Source of the DNA: an uncultured Bacteroidales bacterium
GTDB lineage: Bacteria > Bacteroidota > Bacteroidia > Bacteroidales > UBA932
DNA: 64,000 nucleotides
Assembly: GCA_900546395.1 (NCBI GenBank)
Contig: URDD01000001.1
Coordinates: 46,967 to 110,966, forward strand
Reading direction: 5' to 3'
The position numbers were made by a program, and so were the translations under genes. Positions 45,289-55,976 of this stretch are shown piece after piece. Position 1 is the first letter of the stretch. Each line of letters begins with the position of its first letter. A model generated the notes under the pieces. That model was given only the letters and a program-made list of their open reading frames with translations, made no database searches and had not been told where the DNA came from.

Positions 45289-47172
45289 ATGACTTACGAT
45301 ATTCTTGACAAGATAAGCAGACCGGCAGATATAAGACATCTGGATATAGCGGAACTTGAGAAGTTGTGTGCAGAGATAAGAGACTATATGATTGAATGTT
45401 GCTCTACGAATCCGGGACATTTGGGATCAAGTCTGGGTGCAGTCGAACTGATAGTGGGGCTTCACTATATATATAATACGCCTAAAGACAAGATAGTCTT
45501 TGATGTAGGCCATCAGGCCTACGCGCATAAAATCTTGACAGGCAGGAAAGAAGCCTTCCGTATGAACAGGAAGAAGAACGGTATAAGCGGCTTTACCAAG
45601 CGTAGTGAAAGTCCGTATGACGTATTCGGTGCAGGACATTCATCTACTTCCATATCTGCGGCCCTTGGCTTAGCGGAGTCTGCAAAACTTTTAGGAACAG
45701 GCGAGAAAGTTGTTGCGCTGATAGGTGATGGCGCACTTTCTGGCGGACTCGCCTTTGAAGGACTGAATAATGCCGGTAGCAGCAAGACCGATTTGCTCGT
45801 AATAATTAATGACAATAATATTTCCATAGACAAGAATATCGGTGCAATACACGAGCATCTTTTGAGAATTACGACTGATCCGACGTATAATAAGTTGAAA
45901 AAGCATGTGTGGGACCGTATGGGAGAAGGGAATTTCAGACGATGGATACAGAAAATGACTGTAAATGCGAAATCTTCTATGGTAAGTTCTTCCGGAGGAG
46001 CCTTGTTTGAAGCAATGGGGTTCAGGTATTTCGGCCCTGTTGACGGTAACGATATTGCTCAGGTTACGGATACATTGCTCAGACTCAAGGATATGAAAGG
46101 ACCTCGTATTCTGCATACAATAACAAAGAAAGGGAAGGGTTATGCGCCGGCAGAAGAACACCAGACGATATGGCATGCGCCCGGAATGTTCGATCCTGTT
46201 ACAGGAAGAAGAATAAAGTCTTCGGCAAATTCAGGGGACAGGTATCAGGATGTTTTCGGGGAGGTCCTTCTGGAACTGGCAAGAATGGATTCTTCTGTTG
46301 TTGGAGTCACACCAGCAATGGCTACAGGATGTGGTATGGATTTACTGGCCAGGGAAATACCTGAACGTTTTTTTGATGTCGGAATTGCTGAGGAGCATGC
46401 TGTTACATTTTCAGCAGGGCTTTCAGCCGGTGGGGCAAAGCCTTTTTGTAACATTTACTCTTCATTTTCACAGAGGGCTTATGACCAGATTATTCATGAT
46501 GTGGCTTTGCAGGAATTGCCAGTTGTTCTTTGTTTTGACAGAAGCGGACTGGTAGGAGAGGATGGAGCGACTCATCACGGGGTATTCGATATGTCGGCTT
46601 ACAGAAGCATTCCGAATACTGTTATAGCGGTTCCTGCAAATGAAGCAGAGCTGAAGCAGATGATGTTTACTGCTTATTTGAGAAAGAAAGGGCCGTTCAT
46701 CATAAGGTATCCGAGAGGTCTTGGAGAAGGTGTAGAGTGGAGGTCTCTGAAGTTTGAAGAGATGCCTGAAGGAAAGTCGGAACTGTTGCTCGAAGGAACA
46801 AAAGTAGCTGTAATAGCTGCCGGTTATTTGGCTAATCGCGCTTATGAGGCCGCTGTCAGACTGAGAGAAGAAACCGGAAGCTGTCCTGCAGTATACAATC
46901 TGAGATATCTGAAACCGCTTGATATTGAGATGCTCGAGAATGTGAGAAAGAGATTTCAGGTGATTGTCACGATTGAAGATGGTTCTCTTGCGGGAGGTCT
47001 TTATGGGGCAGTCTGTGAATATGTGTCGCCATTCGAAAATGCTCCAAGGGTTGTGGGGCTGGGAATATCTGATATGTTCATAGAGCAAGGAGCCCAGAAA
47101 GAAGAGAGAGCGGAATGCGGAATTGATAATGAAAGTATTTATGTCTGTCTTAAGGAGCAAATAGAGAGATGA
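45289..47172 (+). CDS. dxs: 1-deoxy-D-xylulose-5-phosphate synthase
   Basis: The 627-residue thiamine-diphosphate enzyme shows VFDVGHQAYAHKILTGR, the ThDP motif GDGALSGGLAFEGLNNAG with the later NDNNISIDKNIG, the transketolase-like glutamate in FDVGIAEEHAVTFSAGLS and the DRSGLVGEDGATHHGVFD block. It condenses pyruvate with glyceraldehyde-3-phosphate, the first step of the MEP isoprenoid pathway. It appears complete, monocistronic, and reads toward the tRNA/tuf operon. Confidence 0.96.
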   Translation: MTYDILDKISRPADIRHLDIAELEKLCAEIRDYMIECCSTNPGHLGSSLGAVELIVGLHYIYNTPKDKIVFDVGHQAYAHKILTGRKEAFRMNRKKNGISGFTKRSESPYDVFGAGHSSTSISAALGLAESAKLLGTGEKVVALIGDGALSGGLAFEGLNNAGSSKTDLLVIINDNNISIDKNIGAIHEHLLRITTDPTYNKLKKHVWDRMGEGNFRRWIQKMTVNAKSSMVSSSGGALFEAMGFRYFGPVDGNDIAQVTDTLLRLKDMKGPRILHTITKKGKGYAPAEEHQTIWHAPGMFDPVTGRRIKSSANSGDRYQDVFGEVLLELARMDSSVVGVTPAMATGCGMDLLAREIPERFFDVGIAEEHAVTFSAGLSAGGAKPFCNIYSSFSQRAYDQIIHDVALQELPVVLCFDRSGLVGEDGATHHGVFDMSAYRSIPNTVIAVPANEAELKQMMFTAYLRKKGPFIIRYPRGLGEGVEWRSLKFEEMPEGKSELLLEGTKVAVIAAGYLANRAYEAAVRLREETGSCPAVYNLRYLKPLDIEMLENVRKRFQVIVTIEDGSLAGGLYGAVCEYVSPFENAPRVVGLGISDMFIEQGAQKEERAECGIDNESIYVCLKEQIER

Positions 47173-47224
47173 TGTCTTTATTATATAGGTGTAAAAAAAA
47201 TATGTGAATTTTTTTGAAAAAAGT

Positions 47225-47255
47225 TTTGGAAAGTTGAATTTAATCTCTATCTTTG
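47225..47255 (+). promoter_or_regulatory. strong promoter of the tRNA-tuf-ribosomal operon
   Basis: TTTG (47225-47228) is followed after exactly 19 bases by TATCTTTG (47248-47255) and CAA, a textbook Bacteroidetes promoter. Transcription would begin about 45 bases before the first tRNA. Confidence 0.8.
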
Positions 47256-47306
47256 CAATCCCTTTTCGAAACAAGGTGTCTTGAAAAGAAAGGATTTTGA
47301 AATACT

Positions 47307-47380
47307 GCCGATGTAGCTCAGTTGGCCAGAGCACGTGATTTGTAATCTCGGGGTCGTGGGTTCGATTCCCTCCATCGGCT
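47307..47380 (+). tRNA. tRNA-Thr (anticodon TGT)
   Basis: 74-nt cloverleaf; acceptor GCCGATG / CATCGGC, anticodon loop TTTGTAA, T-loop TTCGATTC. CCA is not encoded. It is first in a four-tRNA cluster ahead of tuf. Confidence 0.95.
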
Positions 47381-47435
47381 CAAGTTCTTAAGAATTTTGG
47401 AGTTTGTTAGAAACATTGGTTTTTAGGAACGTTTC

Positions 47436-47518
47436 GGGAGAATACCAGAGTGGCCAAATGGGGCAGACTGTAAATCTGCTGGTTTATACCTTCGGTGGTT
47501 CGAATCCATCTTCTCCCA
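47436..47518 (+). tRNA. tRNA-Tyr (anticodon GTA)
   Basis: 83-nt class II tRNA with a long variable arm (TGGTTTATACCTTCGGTGG region). Acceptor GGGAGAA / TTCTCCC, anticodon loop CTGTAAA, discriminator A. Confidence 0.95.
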
Positions 47519-47526
47519 CATTATAA

Positions 47527-47599
47527 GCGGAAGTAGCTCAGTTGGTAGAGCATTAGCCTTCCAAGCTAAGGGTCGCGGGTTCGAACCTCGTCTTCCGCT
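47527..47599 (+). tRNA. tRNA-Gly (anticodon TCC)
   Basis: 73-nt cloverleaf, acceptor GCGGAAG / CTTCCGC, anticodon loop CTTCCAA, T-loop TTCGAACC, discriminator T. Confidence 0.95.
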
Positions 47600-47607
47600 C
47601 AAACTAC

Positions 47608-47679
47608 GCCAGTGTAGCTCAGGGGTAGAGCGCTTCCTTGGTAAGGAAGAGGTCATGAGTTCAAATCTCATCACCGGCT
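47608..47679 (+). tRNA. tRNA-Thr (anticodon GGT)
   Basis: 72-nt cloverleaf with anticodon loop TTGGTAA. The acceptor stem GCCAGTG / CACCGGC has an A-C mismatch at the fourth pair; all other stems pair well. It lies 50 bp before tuf. Confidence 0.92.
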
Positions 47680-47729
47680 CTGCTTTTTTTGTATATATAA
47701 GTATATAAAACACACAAATAAATAAAATT

Positions 47730-48917
47730 ATGGCTAAAGAAACCTTTAAAAGAGACAAACCGCACGTTAACATCGGTACTATCGGCCACGTTGACCACGG
47801 TAAGACTACTTTGACAGCAGCTATTACTACAGTGCTTGCAAAGAAAGGTCTGTCAGAGCTTCGTTCATTCGACTCTATCGACAACGCTCCTGAGGAGAAA
47901 GAGCGTGGTATTACTATCAATACTTCACACGTAGAGTATCAGACTGCAAACCGTCACTATGCACACGTTGACTGTCCGGGCCACGCTGACTACGTTAAGA
48001 ACATGGTAACTGGTGCCGCTCAGATGGATGGTGCTATCCTTGTAGTAGCTTCTACTGACGGTCCTATGCCTCAGACTCGTGAGCACATCCTTCTCGCTCG
48101 TCAGGTAAACGTTCCAAGAATCGTTGTTTTTATGAACAAGGTTGACCTTGTTGACGATGCTGAAATGCTTGACCTTGTTGAGATGGAGATTCGTGACCTT
48201 CTTTCATTCTACAACTTTGACGGTGACAATGCTCCAATTATCCGTGGTTCTGCTCTCGGAGCTCTTAACGGAGATCCTAAGTTCGAGGACAAGATTATGG
48301 AGCTGATGGATGCAGTTGATAACTATATCCCAATTCCTCCACGTGAGAACGAGAAACCGTTCCTTATGCCAGTTGAGGACATCTTCTCTATCACAGGCCG
48401 TGGTACTGTTGCTACAGGTCGTATCGAGACTGGTGTTGTTCATACAGGTGATGAGGTTGAAATCGTTGGTCTTGAGGAAGAGCCTAAGAAGACAGTTGTT
48501 ACAGGTGTTGAGATGTTCCGTAAGATTCTTGACGAGGGAGAGGCTGGAGATAACGTTGGACTTCTTCTCCGTGGTATCGACAAGAAAGAGATTAAGAGAG
48601 GTCAGGTACTTGCTAAACCAGGTACAATTCATCCTCACCAGAAATTCCAGGCTGAGATTTACGTATTGAAGAAAGACGAAGGTGGTCGTCATACTCCATT
48701 CCACAACCACTACCGTCCTCAGTTCTTTATCCGTACTCTTGACATCACAGGAGAGATTACTCTTCCAGAGGGTGTAGAGATGGTAATGCCAGGAGATAAC
48801 GTAACTATCACAGTAGATCTTATCTACGCTGTTGCACTTAACGAAGGTCTCCGTTTCGCAATCCGCGAGGGTGGACGTACAGTAGGTGCCGGTCAGGTTA
48901 CAAAGATTCTTGAGTAA
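47730..48917 (+). CDS. tuf: elongation factor Tu
   Basis: The 395-residue GTPase has the G1 [11 protein letters not shown]2 region [13 protein letters not shown]3 DCPGHADY, G4 NKVD and the Tu-specific [11 protein letters not shown]. Codon use is strongly biased, as for a highly expressed gene. It delivers aminoacyl-tRNA to the ribosome. It follows a tRNA cluster and precedes tRNA-Trp and secE, the classic tufB arrangement. No second tuf copy is in the window. Confidence 0.98.
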   Translation: MAKETFKRDKPHVNIGTIGHVDHGKTTLTAAITTVLAKKGLSELRSFDSIDNAPEEKERGITINTSHVEYQTANRHYAHVDCPGHADYVKNMVTGAAQMDGAILVVASTDGPMPQTREHILLARQVNVPRIVVFMNKVDLVDDAEMLDLVEMEIRDLLSFYNFDGDNAPIIRGSALGALNGDPKFEDKIMELMDAVDNYIPIPPRENEKPFLMPVEDIFSITGRGTVATGRIETGVVHTGDEVEIVGLEEEPKKTVVTGVEMFRKILDEGEAGDNVGLLLRGIDKKEIKRGQVLAKPGTIHPHQKFQAEIYVLKKDEGGRHTPFHNHYRPQFFIRTLDITGEITLPEGVEMVMPGDNVTITVDLIYAVALNEGLRFAIREGGRTVGAGQVTKILE

Positions 48918-48970
48918 TATTTACTCTATATACATAAGCGGGTGCCCGATATTCAGACATCCGCTTTTCT

Positions 48971-49041
48971 AGGGGAATAGAACAAGGGTAGTTCAGCGGT
49001 CTCCAAAACCGTCGATGTGGGTTCGAATCCTGCTTCCCCTG
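48971..49041 (+). tRNA. tRNA-Trp (anticodon CCA)
   Basis: 71-nt cloverleaf: acceptor AGGGGAA / TTCCCCT, anticodon loop CTCCAAA, T-loop TTCGAATC, discriminator G as typical of tRNA-Trp. It lies between tuf and secE. Confidence 0.95.
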
Positions 49042-49125
49042 CTAAATATCAAAGGTTACGATTTGGTAATTGTTTAACAGACGTCCAGGCAAGCTTCCAA
49101 CTCGGGATGTCCATTAAATGTAAAG

Positions 49126-49314
49126 ATGAGAAAGTTTATCAACTATCTTAAAGAGTCCTATTCAGAGATGACCAAGAAGGTATCGTGGCCTTCATGGGAT
49201 AAGTTGCAGAATTCAGCTATTGTTGTAATGGTTGCTTCTGTGATTTTTGCCATTGTTGTCTTTGCAATGGATTTCGCTTTCCAACATCTGATGTCAGCTA
49301 TTTATACACTTTAA
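49126..49314 (+). CDS. secE: preprotein translocase subunit SecE
   Basis: The 62-residue protein has the short SecE form: an amphipathic N-terminal helix with YLKESYSEMTKKVSWPSWDK (the conserved W-P motif) and one transmembrane helix (about 30-55). It clamps SecY in the Sec translocon. It is 84 bp after tRNA-Trp and immediately before nusG, as in most bacteria. Confidence 0.95.
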   Translation: MRKFINYLKESYSEMTKKVSWPSWDKLQNSAIVVMVASVIFAIVVFAMDFAFQHLMSAIYTL

Positions 49315-49326
49315 TTGTTTCGTATT

Positions 49327-49905
49327 ATGGGAGACAAGAAGTGGTATGTGCTGAGAGCAGCAGGCGGAAAGGAAAAGAAAGCCAAAGAGTATCTCGAAAA
49401 AGAGATTGAAAGATGTGGCCTTCAGGATCTGGTTTCTCAGGTCCTTGTTCCAACAGAAAAAGTTTATAGAATCAGAGATGGAAAACGTGTCAGTTCAGAG
49501 CGTCTTTTCTACCCTGGTTATGTACTTATTGAGGCGGAACTTACCGGCGAACTCCAATACATTATCAGAAATGAGATTCCTCATATGTCAGGTTTCCTGA
49601 CAGAAAAAAGGGATATCAACAAGGGAAACGGCAAGGCTCAGGAAGAGAAAGTACCGGTTCCGTTGAGAGATTCTGAAGTGAGGAGAATTCTAGGTGAGCA
49701 CGATGAAGTGGCTACAAGTGATGGCGAAACAATCGTTGATTACGCAGTTGGTGAGGCAGTAAAGATCACTGACGGACCATTCAGCGGATTCGACGGTACA
49801 GTTGAAGAGATAGTCGAAGACCGAAGCAAACTTAAAGTTATGGTTATGATTTTCGGTCGTAAAACTCTTCTTGAATTAAACTTTACACAAGTAACTAAAG
49901 AATAA
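49327..49905 (+). CDS. nusG: transcription termination/antitermination factor NusG
   Basis: About 192 residues from the ATG at 49327 ([20 protein letters not shown]). It has the NGN domain ([30 protein letters not shown]) and a C-terminal KOW domain ([20 protein letters not shown]). The linker has an extra charged stretch (about 98-120). It binds RNA polymerase and couples to Rho or the ribosome. An upstream in-frame start (49315) adds four residues and is less likely. It lies 8 bp before rplK. Confidence 0.95.
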   Translation: MGDKKWYVLRAAGGKEKKAKEYLEKEIERCGLQDLVSQVLVPTEKVYRIRDGKRVSSERLFYPGYVLIEAELTGELQYIIRNEIPHMSGFLTEKRDINKGNGKAQEEKVPVPLRDSEVRRILGEHDEVATSDGETIVDYAVGEAVKITDGPFSGFDGTVEEIVEDRSKLKVMVMIFGRKTLLELNFTQVTKE

Positions 49906-49913
49906 CAGAAATT

Positions 49914-50357
49914 ATGGCAAAAGAAGTTACCGGGTTTATCAAACTCCAGATCAAAGGTGGCGCAGCTAATCCATCACCTCCAGTAGGACCGGCTCTCGGT
50001 TCCAAGGGTCTTAACATTATGGATTTCTGCAAGCAGTTCAATGCCCGCACACAGGATTGCGCAGGTAAGGTATTGCCAGTAGTTATCACTGTTTATAGTG
50101 ACAAATCATTCTCTTTCGAAGTTAAGCAGCCGCCTGTAGCAGTTCAACTTAAAGAAGCTGCTAAGATTTCAACAGGATCTGCTGAGCCTAACAGAAAGAA
50201 AGTGGCTACTATCACCTGGGATCAGGTAAAAGCAATTGCAGAGACCAAAATGCCGGATATGAACGCATTTACTCTCAAGTCAGCAATGACAATGGTCGCT
50301 GGTACAGCGAGAAGTATGGGTATTAAAGTTGAAGGAGAATTTCCTGCCGACATCTAA
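49914..50357 (+). CDS. rplK: 50S ribosomal protein L11
   Basis: The 147-residue protein has the typical L11 start ([20 protein letters not shown]), the [19 protein letters not shown] segment and a C-terminal rRNA-binding domain with [20 protein letters not shown]. It binds 23S rRNA at the GTPase-associated centre. It is 14 bp before rplA. Confidence 0.97.
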   Translation: MAKEVTGFIKLQIKGGAANPSPPVGPALGSKGLNIMDFCKQFNARTQDCAGKVLPVVITVYSDKSFSFEVKQPPVAVQLKEAAKISTGSAEPNRKKVATITWDQVKAIAETKMPDMNAFTLKSAMTMVAGTARSMGIKVEGEFPADI

Positions 50358-50371
50358 AAATCACACGCGAA

Positions 50372-51073
50372 ATGAGTAAACTGACAAAAAACCAAAAAAC
50401 GGTAATGGCCAAGTATGATGCGGCCAAGCAGTATAAGCTTTCAGAGGCATGTGAAATTGTCAAGGATATTACCTTTACAAAATTCGATGCGTCTGTCGAA
50501 CTTACCCTTAACCTTGGTGTGGATCCACGTAAAGCAAACCAGATGGTTCGTGGTGTGGTTACCCTCCCTCATGGAACAGGTAAGCAGACAAGAGTGCTTG
50601 TACTCTGTACACCGGATAAAGAGAATGAAGCAAAGGAAGCTGGTGCAGACTTTGTTGGTCTTGATGAATATATCGAAAAGATTAAAGGTGGATGGACTGA
50701 CGTTGATGTTATCATCTGTACACCTTCAGTGATGGCAAAAGTAGGAGCTATCGGTAGAATCCTCGGTCCAAGAGGACTTATGCCAAACCCTAAGACCGGA
50801 ACTGTAACAATGGAAGTAGGCAACGCTGTCAAGGAAGTGAAAGCCGGAAAGATTGATTTCAAGGTTGACAAGACTGGAATTATCCATTCTGCAATCGGAA
50901 AGGCTTCATTTACTCCTGAGCAGATTTGTGAGAATGCTCAGGGTCTGATTACAGCTGTCATGAAGCTGAAACCACAGACTCTAAAGGGAACTTATCTTAT
51001 CAGTGCATCTATCTGTACTACGATGAGCCCTGGAATCAGTCTAGATATCAAATCATTCAGTAGTGCTGAATAA
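50372..51073 (+). CDS. rplA: 50S ribosomal protein L1
   Basis: The 233-residue protein has the L1 signatures: [33 protein letters not shown] and the conserved [16 protein letters not shown]. It forms the L1 stalk and in many bacteria represses its own operon by binding leader mRNA. It is complete and lies in the rplKAJL order. Confidence 0.97.
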   Translation: MSKLTKNQKTVMAKYDAAKQYKLSEACEIVKDITFTKFDASVELTLNLGVDPRKANQMVRGVVTLPHGTGKQTRVLVLCTPDKENEAKEAGADFVGLDEYIEKIKGGWTDVDVIICTPSVMAKVGAIGRILGPRGLMPNPKTGTVTMEVGNAVKEVKAGKIDFKVDKTGIIHSAIGKASFTPEQICENAQGLITAVMKLKPQTLKGTYLISASICTTMSPGISLDIKSFSSAE

Positions 51074-51086
51074 ATAGTTCAAAGTT

Positions 51087-51611
51087 ATGAGAAAAGAAGA
51101 AAAAACCCAGATACTTGAATCAATCGCAGCACAAATCCAGGAGACTCCTAATTTTTATATCGCAGATATCTCCGGACTGAATGCTGAACAGACTACAAAG
51201 CTTCGTCGCAGTTGCTTTGAGCAAAATATAAAACTCGTAGTTGTTAAGAATACGCTTTTCCACAAAGCTCTCCTTCAGCTTGAGAATGAGGAAGTGAAAC
51301 TTCTCTTCCCGGCACTTGAGGGACCGACTGCGATTATGTACACCGAGACACCGAACGCTCCGGCCAAACTCATCAAGAAATTCGCTGATGAAGGTGCTGA
51401 AAAGCCAGCTCTGAAAGCAGCTTATGTTCAGGAGTGTGCCTTCGTCGGCGCAGACAAACTTGGCGAACTCTGCAATATCAAGTCTCGTGAGGAGCTTATC
51501 GGAGACATTGTCGGATTGCTCCAGTCACCTGCACGCAATGTTGTTTCTGCTCTTCAGTCAGCAGGCGGCAAATTGGCAGGAATCGTCAAAACACTTTCAG
51601 AGAGAGAATAA
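51087..51611 (+). CDS. rplJ: 50S ribosomal protein L10
   Basis: The 174-residue protein matches L10 (IADISGLNAEQTTKLRRSCF, VVVKNTLFHKAL, ALEGPTAIMY) with the C-terminal helix that anchors L7/L12 dimers (ARNVVSALQSAGGKLAGIV). It lies 29 bp before rplL. Confidence 0.96.
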   Translation: MRKEEKTQILESIAAQIQETPNFYIADISGLNAEQTTKLRRSCFEQNIKLVVVKNTLFHKALLQLENEEVKLLFPALEGPTAIMYTETPNAPAKLIKKFADEGAEKPALKAAYVQECAFVGADKLGELCNIKSREELIGDIVGLLQSPARNVVSALQSAGGKLAGIVKTLSERE

Positions 51612-51640
51612 AACAAGTAACAAACTAAATAATTTTAATT

Positions 51641-52021
51641 ATGGCAGATATTAAAGCACTTGCAGAAGAGTTGGTAAACCTTTCTGTAAAAGACGTTCAG
51701 GAACTCGCACAGATCCTCAAAGACGAGTATGGTATTGAACCAGCTGCAGCTGCAGTAGCAGTAGCAGGTCCGGCAGCAGGCGCAGGTGAGGCTGCAGCAG
51801 CTGAGCAGACAGAGTTCAACGTAATCCTCAAATCAGCTGGCCAGGCTAAACTTGGCGTAGTAAAGGCTGTTAAGGAAATTACAGGTCTTGGACTTAAAGA
51901 GGCTAAGGATCTTGTAGACAAGGCTCCTGACGCTATCGTTAAAGAGAAAGTATCAAAGGCAGAAGCTGATCAGATAAAGGCTGCCCTTGAAGAGGCTGGA
52001 GCTGAAGTTGAAGTTAAATAG
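51641..52021 (+). CDS. rplL: 50S ribosomal protein L7/L12
   Basis: The 126-residue protein has the N-terminal dimerisation domain ([20 protein letters not shown]), an alanine-rich hinge (about 38-52) and the C-terminal factor-binding domain ([38 protein letters not shown]). It recruits translation factors. A hairpin-plus-T signal follows before rpoB. Confidence 0.97.
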   Translation: MADIKALAEELVNLSVKDVQELAQILKDEYGIEPAAAAVAVAGPAAGAGEAAAAEQTEFNVILKSAGQAKLGVVKAVKEITGLGLKEAKDLVDKAPDAIVKEKVSKAEADQIKAALEEAGAEVEVK

Positions 52022-52052
52022 CTTCACCTTCCCCCAGATGGGAAACTAAGTC

Positions 52053-52086
52053 AGGTTTAGGGCCTAATCAGACCCTAAACCTTTTT
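52053..52086 (+). terminator. terminator/attenuator between rplL and rpoB
   Basis: A perfect 10-bp stem AGGTTTAGGG / CCCTAAACCT with a 10-base loop and five T. It would reduce read-through into rpoB and so lower RNA polymerase relative to ribosomal protein levels. Confidence 0.8.
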
Positions 52087-52125
52087 GTCGTATTTAAGTT
52101 TTTCTCTTATACAAAGGCTGACAAG

Positions 52126-55100
52126 ATGTCTCAAAAACCAAACACACAGCGAATATCTTTCGCATCATCGAAGATTCTCCTAGAGTATCCGGACTTGCTT
52201 GAAGTGCAGCTGAAGTCGTTCCAAGACTTCTTCCAGTTGGATACTACACCGGAGAACAGGCGCAATGAGGGCCTGTATCAGGTATTTCAGGAGATTTTCC
52301 CGATCGAAGATACAAGGAATAACTATAAACTTGAATTTATCGATTATTTCATCGATCCTCCTCAGTATTCGATTGGAGAGTGCCTTGAGAGGGGATTGAC
52401 ATACAATGTGCCTCTTAAAGCGAAACTACGACTTTCCTGCAGTGACCCGGAGCACGAGGATTTTGACACCAGGGTACAGGATGTGTATCTTGGCAATATT
52501 CCTTATATGACACCGGGAGGAACATTTGTTATCAACGGATCAGAAAGGATTATTGTTTCACAGCTACACAGGTCTCCAGGTGTATTCTTCGGACAGAGTG
52601 TGCATGCAAATGGAACTAAGCTTTACTCTGCCAGGGTAATTCCTTTCAAGGGTTCATGGATTGAATTCGCTACTGACATCAACAATGTCATGTATGCCTA
52701 TATCGACCGTAAAAAGAAATTGCCTGTTACAACCCTCTTAAGAGCTATTGGATTCAACGGCGACAAGGACATTATAGACATATTCGGACTGGCAGATGAA
52801 ATAGAGGCCACTCCAGAGGTCCTTAAAGCGAACGAGGGCAGGAAGCTTGCGGCTAAAGTGCTTAGAACATGGATTGAGGATTTCGTGGATGAAGATACTG
52901 GAGAGGTTATCCCTGTCGAAAGGACAATGCCTATCGTTGAAAGAGGTGAAATACTTTGTGACGAGACTATAGAAAAGCTTTCCGAAACGGATGTCAAGAC
53001 TATTTTGCTCCAGAAAGAGGAAGCCAACGTCAACGAGTACGCAATCATTTACAATACTCTTCAGAAGGATCCTACAAATACTGAAACAGAAGCTATCAAC
53101 TATATCTATAAGCAGCTTCGTAATTCAGAACCACCTGACGAGGCTACAGCAAGAGACGTAATCGACAAACTGTTTTTCTCCGAGAAGAGATATGACCTTG
53201 GAGATGTAGGAAGATACCGTCTCAACCAGAAATTGAACTTGACTATTTCTGATGATGTACGTGTTCTTACGAATACAGACATCATAGAAATCATCAAGTA
53301 TTTGATACAGCTTATCAACTCCAAAGCTATAGTTGATGATATTGACCATTTGAGCAACAGACGTATCAGGACAGTAGGTGAGCAGCTTGCAAACCAGTTC
53401 AGCGTAGGTCTCTCAAGAATGGCAAGGACGATCCGTGAAAGGATGAATGTAAGAGACAGTGAGCAGTTCTCTCCGATTGATCTTATCAATGCCAAGACTC
53501 TCTCGTCCGTTATCAATTCGTTCTTTGGAACCAGCCAGTTGTCCCAGTTCATGGACCAGACTAACCCTCTGTCGGAGATGACACACAAGCGTCGTCTTTC
53601 TGCTTTGGGTCCAGGAGGTCTTTCTCGCGACCGTGCAGGTTTCGAGGTACGAGACGTGCACTATACTCATTATGGCCGTCTTTGTCCTATTGAAACTCCA
53701 GAAGGTCCGAACATCGGTCTGATTTCGTCTCTTTGCGTTTATGCAAGAATCAATGATCTCGGATTTATCGAGACTCCTTACCGTAAGGTAAACGGAGGAA
53801 AGGTTGATTTGAGTTCTGAGGGATGGACATATATGAGCGCCGAACAGGAAGAGGATATGATGGTCTCTCTTGCAAATGTCAAGATGGATGATGACGGAAA
53901 TATTCTTGAAGACAGAATCCAGTGCCGTCTTGGTGCGGACTTCCCTGTAGTAACCAAGGATGAGGTTGACTATATGGACGTTGCCCCTAACCAGATTGCA
54001 TCGGTGGCAGCATCACTTATTCCATTCCTTGAGCACGATGATGCGCACAGGGCATTGATGGGTGCGAACATGATGCGTCAGGCAGTTCCGCTTCTCAATC
54101 CAGAGTCACCTATAGTAGGTACAGGCTTGGAAGAAAGGGTATGTCACGACTCCCGTACTCAGATTATAGCCGAAAGAACGGGTGAAGTGGTTTACGTTGA
54201 TGCAAATGAAATTCATGTAAAGTATGACAGGACAGATGACGAGAAGTTTGTAAGTTTCTCACCTGATGTGACTGTCTATAAACTTCCGATATATAGAAGA
54301 ACCAACCAGAGTACTACAATCCTCCTCAAGCCTATAGTGCGTAAAGGTCAGATAGTGGAAAAAGGTACTATCATGACTGAGGGGTATGCTACCCAGGATG
54401 GAGAACTTGCGCTCGGCCGTAACCTAAAGGTGGCTTTCATGCCTTGGAAAGGTTATAACTATGAGGATGCTATCGTTCTTTCAGAGAGAATGATTCGTTG
54501 GGATATCCTTACTTCAGTGCATGTTGACGAGTATATTACTGAAGTGCGCGATACCAAGCGTGGTATGGAAGAACTTACTTCTGATATTCCTAATGTCAGT
54601 GAGGATGCAACCAGAAATCTTGACGAAAACGGTATCATTCGCGTAGGTGCCCATATTGATCCGGGCGACATAATGATAGGTAAGATTACCCCTAAGGGAG
54701 AGAGTGATCCTTCTCCGGAAGAAAAACTGCTTAGGGCTATTTTCGGCGACAAGGCAGGAGATGTGAAGGATGCTTCCCTGAAGGCAACCCCATCACTCAG
54801 TGGAACTGTAATCGGTACTGCTCTTTATTCTAAAGTAGCAAAAGAGAGTAACAGAAAAGGCGCAAAAACTGACCAGAAAGCGAAGCTCGACAAGGTCGAA
54901 GAGGAATTCAATACCAAGGCTGAGGCTTTGAGAGTCAAGTTCCTGGATAAGCTTTCCGTTCTTGTTGAAGGAAAGAAGAGTGCCGGTGTAAGTGATCTTT
55001 ACGGTGTTGAAATCATTGCCAAGGACAAGACAATAGTCTTCTCAGATATCAGAGACATTGACTATGAGAATATAAACCCAAGCAAATGGACTACTGACAA

Positions 55101-55947
55101 GAATGCAAATATTCTGATTCGTGAGTTGATCAACAATTATTGCATTGCATTTAAAGAGGCTGCTGCAAGACATCGCAGAGTGATTGATAAAATCAAAGTC
55201 GGTGATGAACTTCCTAATGGAGTAATGCAGTTGGCAAAAGTATATGTTGCCAAGAAGAGAAAGATCAGAGTGGGAGACAAGATGGCAGGTCGTCACGGAA
55301 ACAAAGGTATCGTAGCTAAGGTTGTAAGGGATGAAGATATGCCATTCCTGTCAGATGGAACACCTGTGGATATAGTCCTTAACCCTCTTGGTGTGCCTTC
55401 TCGTATGAACCTCGGTCAGATTTACGAGACTGTTCTCGGTTGGGCAGGTGCAGAATTAGGTGTCAAGTTCAGTACTCCTATTTTTGACGGAGCCAGCATA
55501 GACGATATCTGTGAGTTTACTGACAAGGCAGGTCTTCCTAAGTTCGGTAAGACATATCTTCGTGACGGCGGTACGGGAGACTGGTTTGACCAGCCTGCAA
55601 CTGTCGGAGTTATCTATATGATCAAACTGGGTCATATGGTTGACGACAAGATGCACGCAAGATCTATCGGACCTTATTCACTTATTACTCAGCAGCCTCT
55701 TGGAGGTAAGGCTCAGTTTGGAGGACAGAGATTCGGAGAGATGGAGGTTTGGGCGCTTGAGGCATTCGGCGCATCAAACGTTCTGCAGGAAATCCTTACT
55801 GTCAAGTCTGATGATGTAAATGGAAGGTCTAAGACTTACGAAGCTATCGTAAAAGGGGATCTTATGCCTGCGCCAGGCATTCCGGAATCTCTCAATGTAC
55901 TCCTTCACGAGTTGAGAGGTCTTGGACTGAAGGTCACATTGGATTAG
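52126..55947 (+). CDS. rpoB: RNA polymerase subunit beta
   Basis: The 1273-residue subunit is complete. The rifampicin region reads [20 protein letters not shown] then [16 protein letters not shown], with the wild-type residues at the main resistance positions. Other blocks seen are [50 protein letters not shown] and the C-terminal [20 protein letters not shown]. It starts about 104 bp after rplL, behind a terminator-like hairpin, and lies 29 bp before rpoC. Confidence 0.98.
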   Translation: MSQKPNTQRISFASSKILLEYPDLLEVQLKSFQDFFQLDTTPENRRNEGLYQVFQEIFPIEDTRNNYKLEFIDYFIDPPQYSIGECLERGLTYNVPLKAKLRLSCSDPEHEDFDTRVQDVYLGNIPYMTPGGTFVINGSERIIVSQLHRSPGVFFGQSVHANGTKLYSARVIPFKGSWIEFATDINNVMYAYIDRKKKLPVTTLLRAIGFNGDKDIIDIFGLADEIEATPEVLKANEGRKLAAKVLRTWIEDFVDEDTGEVIPVERTMPIVERGEILCDETIEKLSETDVKTILLQKEEANVNEYAIIYNTLQKDPTNTETEAINYIYKQLRNSEPPDEATARDVIDKLFFSEKRYDLGDVGRYRLNQKLNLTISDDVRVLTNTDIIEIIKYLIQLINSKAIVDDIDHLSNRRIRTVGEQLANQFSVGLSRMARTIRERMNVRDSEQFSPIDLINAKTLSSVINSFFGTSQLSQFMDQTNPLSEMTHKRRLSALGPGGLSRDRAGFEVRDVHYTHYGRLCPIETPEGPNIGLISSLCVYARINDLGFIETPYRKVNGGKVDLSSEGWTYMSAEQEEDMMVSLANVKMDDDGNILEDRIQCRLGADFPVVTKDEVDYMDVAPNQIASVAASLIPFLEHDDAHRALMGANMMRQAVPLLNPESPIVGTGLEERVCHDSRTQIIAERTGEVVYVDANEIHVKYDRTDDEKFVSFSPDVTVYKLPIYRRTNQSTTILLKPIVRKGQIVEKGTIMTEGYATQDGELALGRNLKVAFMPWKGYNYEDAIVLSERMIRWDILTSVHVDEYITEVRDTKRGMEELTSDIPNVSEDATRNLDENGIIRVGAHIDPGDIMIGKITPKGESDPSPEEKLLRAIFGDKAGDVKDASLKATPSLSGTVIGTALYSKVAKESNRKGAKTDQKAKLDKVEEEFNTKAEALRVKFLDKLSVLVEGKKSAGVSDLYGVEIIAKDKTIVFSDIRDIDYENINPSKWTTDKNANILIRELINNYCIAFKEAAARHRRVIDKIKVGDELPNGVMQLAKVYVAKKRKIRVGDKMAGRHGNKGIVAKVVRDEDMPFLSDGTPVDIVLNPLGVPSRMNLGQIYETVLGWAGAELGVKFSTPIFDGASIDDICEFTDKAGLPKFGKTYLRDGGTGDWFDQPATVGVIYMIKLGHMVDDKMHARSIGPYSLITQQPLGGKAQFGGQRFGEMEVWALEAFGASNVLQEILTVKSDDVNGRSKTYEAIVKGDLMPAPGIPESLNVLLHELRGLGLKVTLD

Positions 55948-55976
55948 TTATACTGACAATTTGAAACATTGGAAAT

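Noticed and set aside
53400..53720. Rifampicin-resistance change in rpoB
   Set aside because: All main resistance-determining residues look wild-type.
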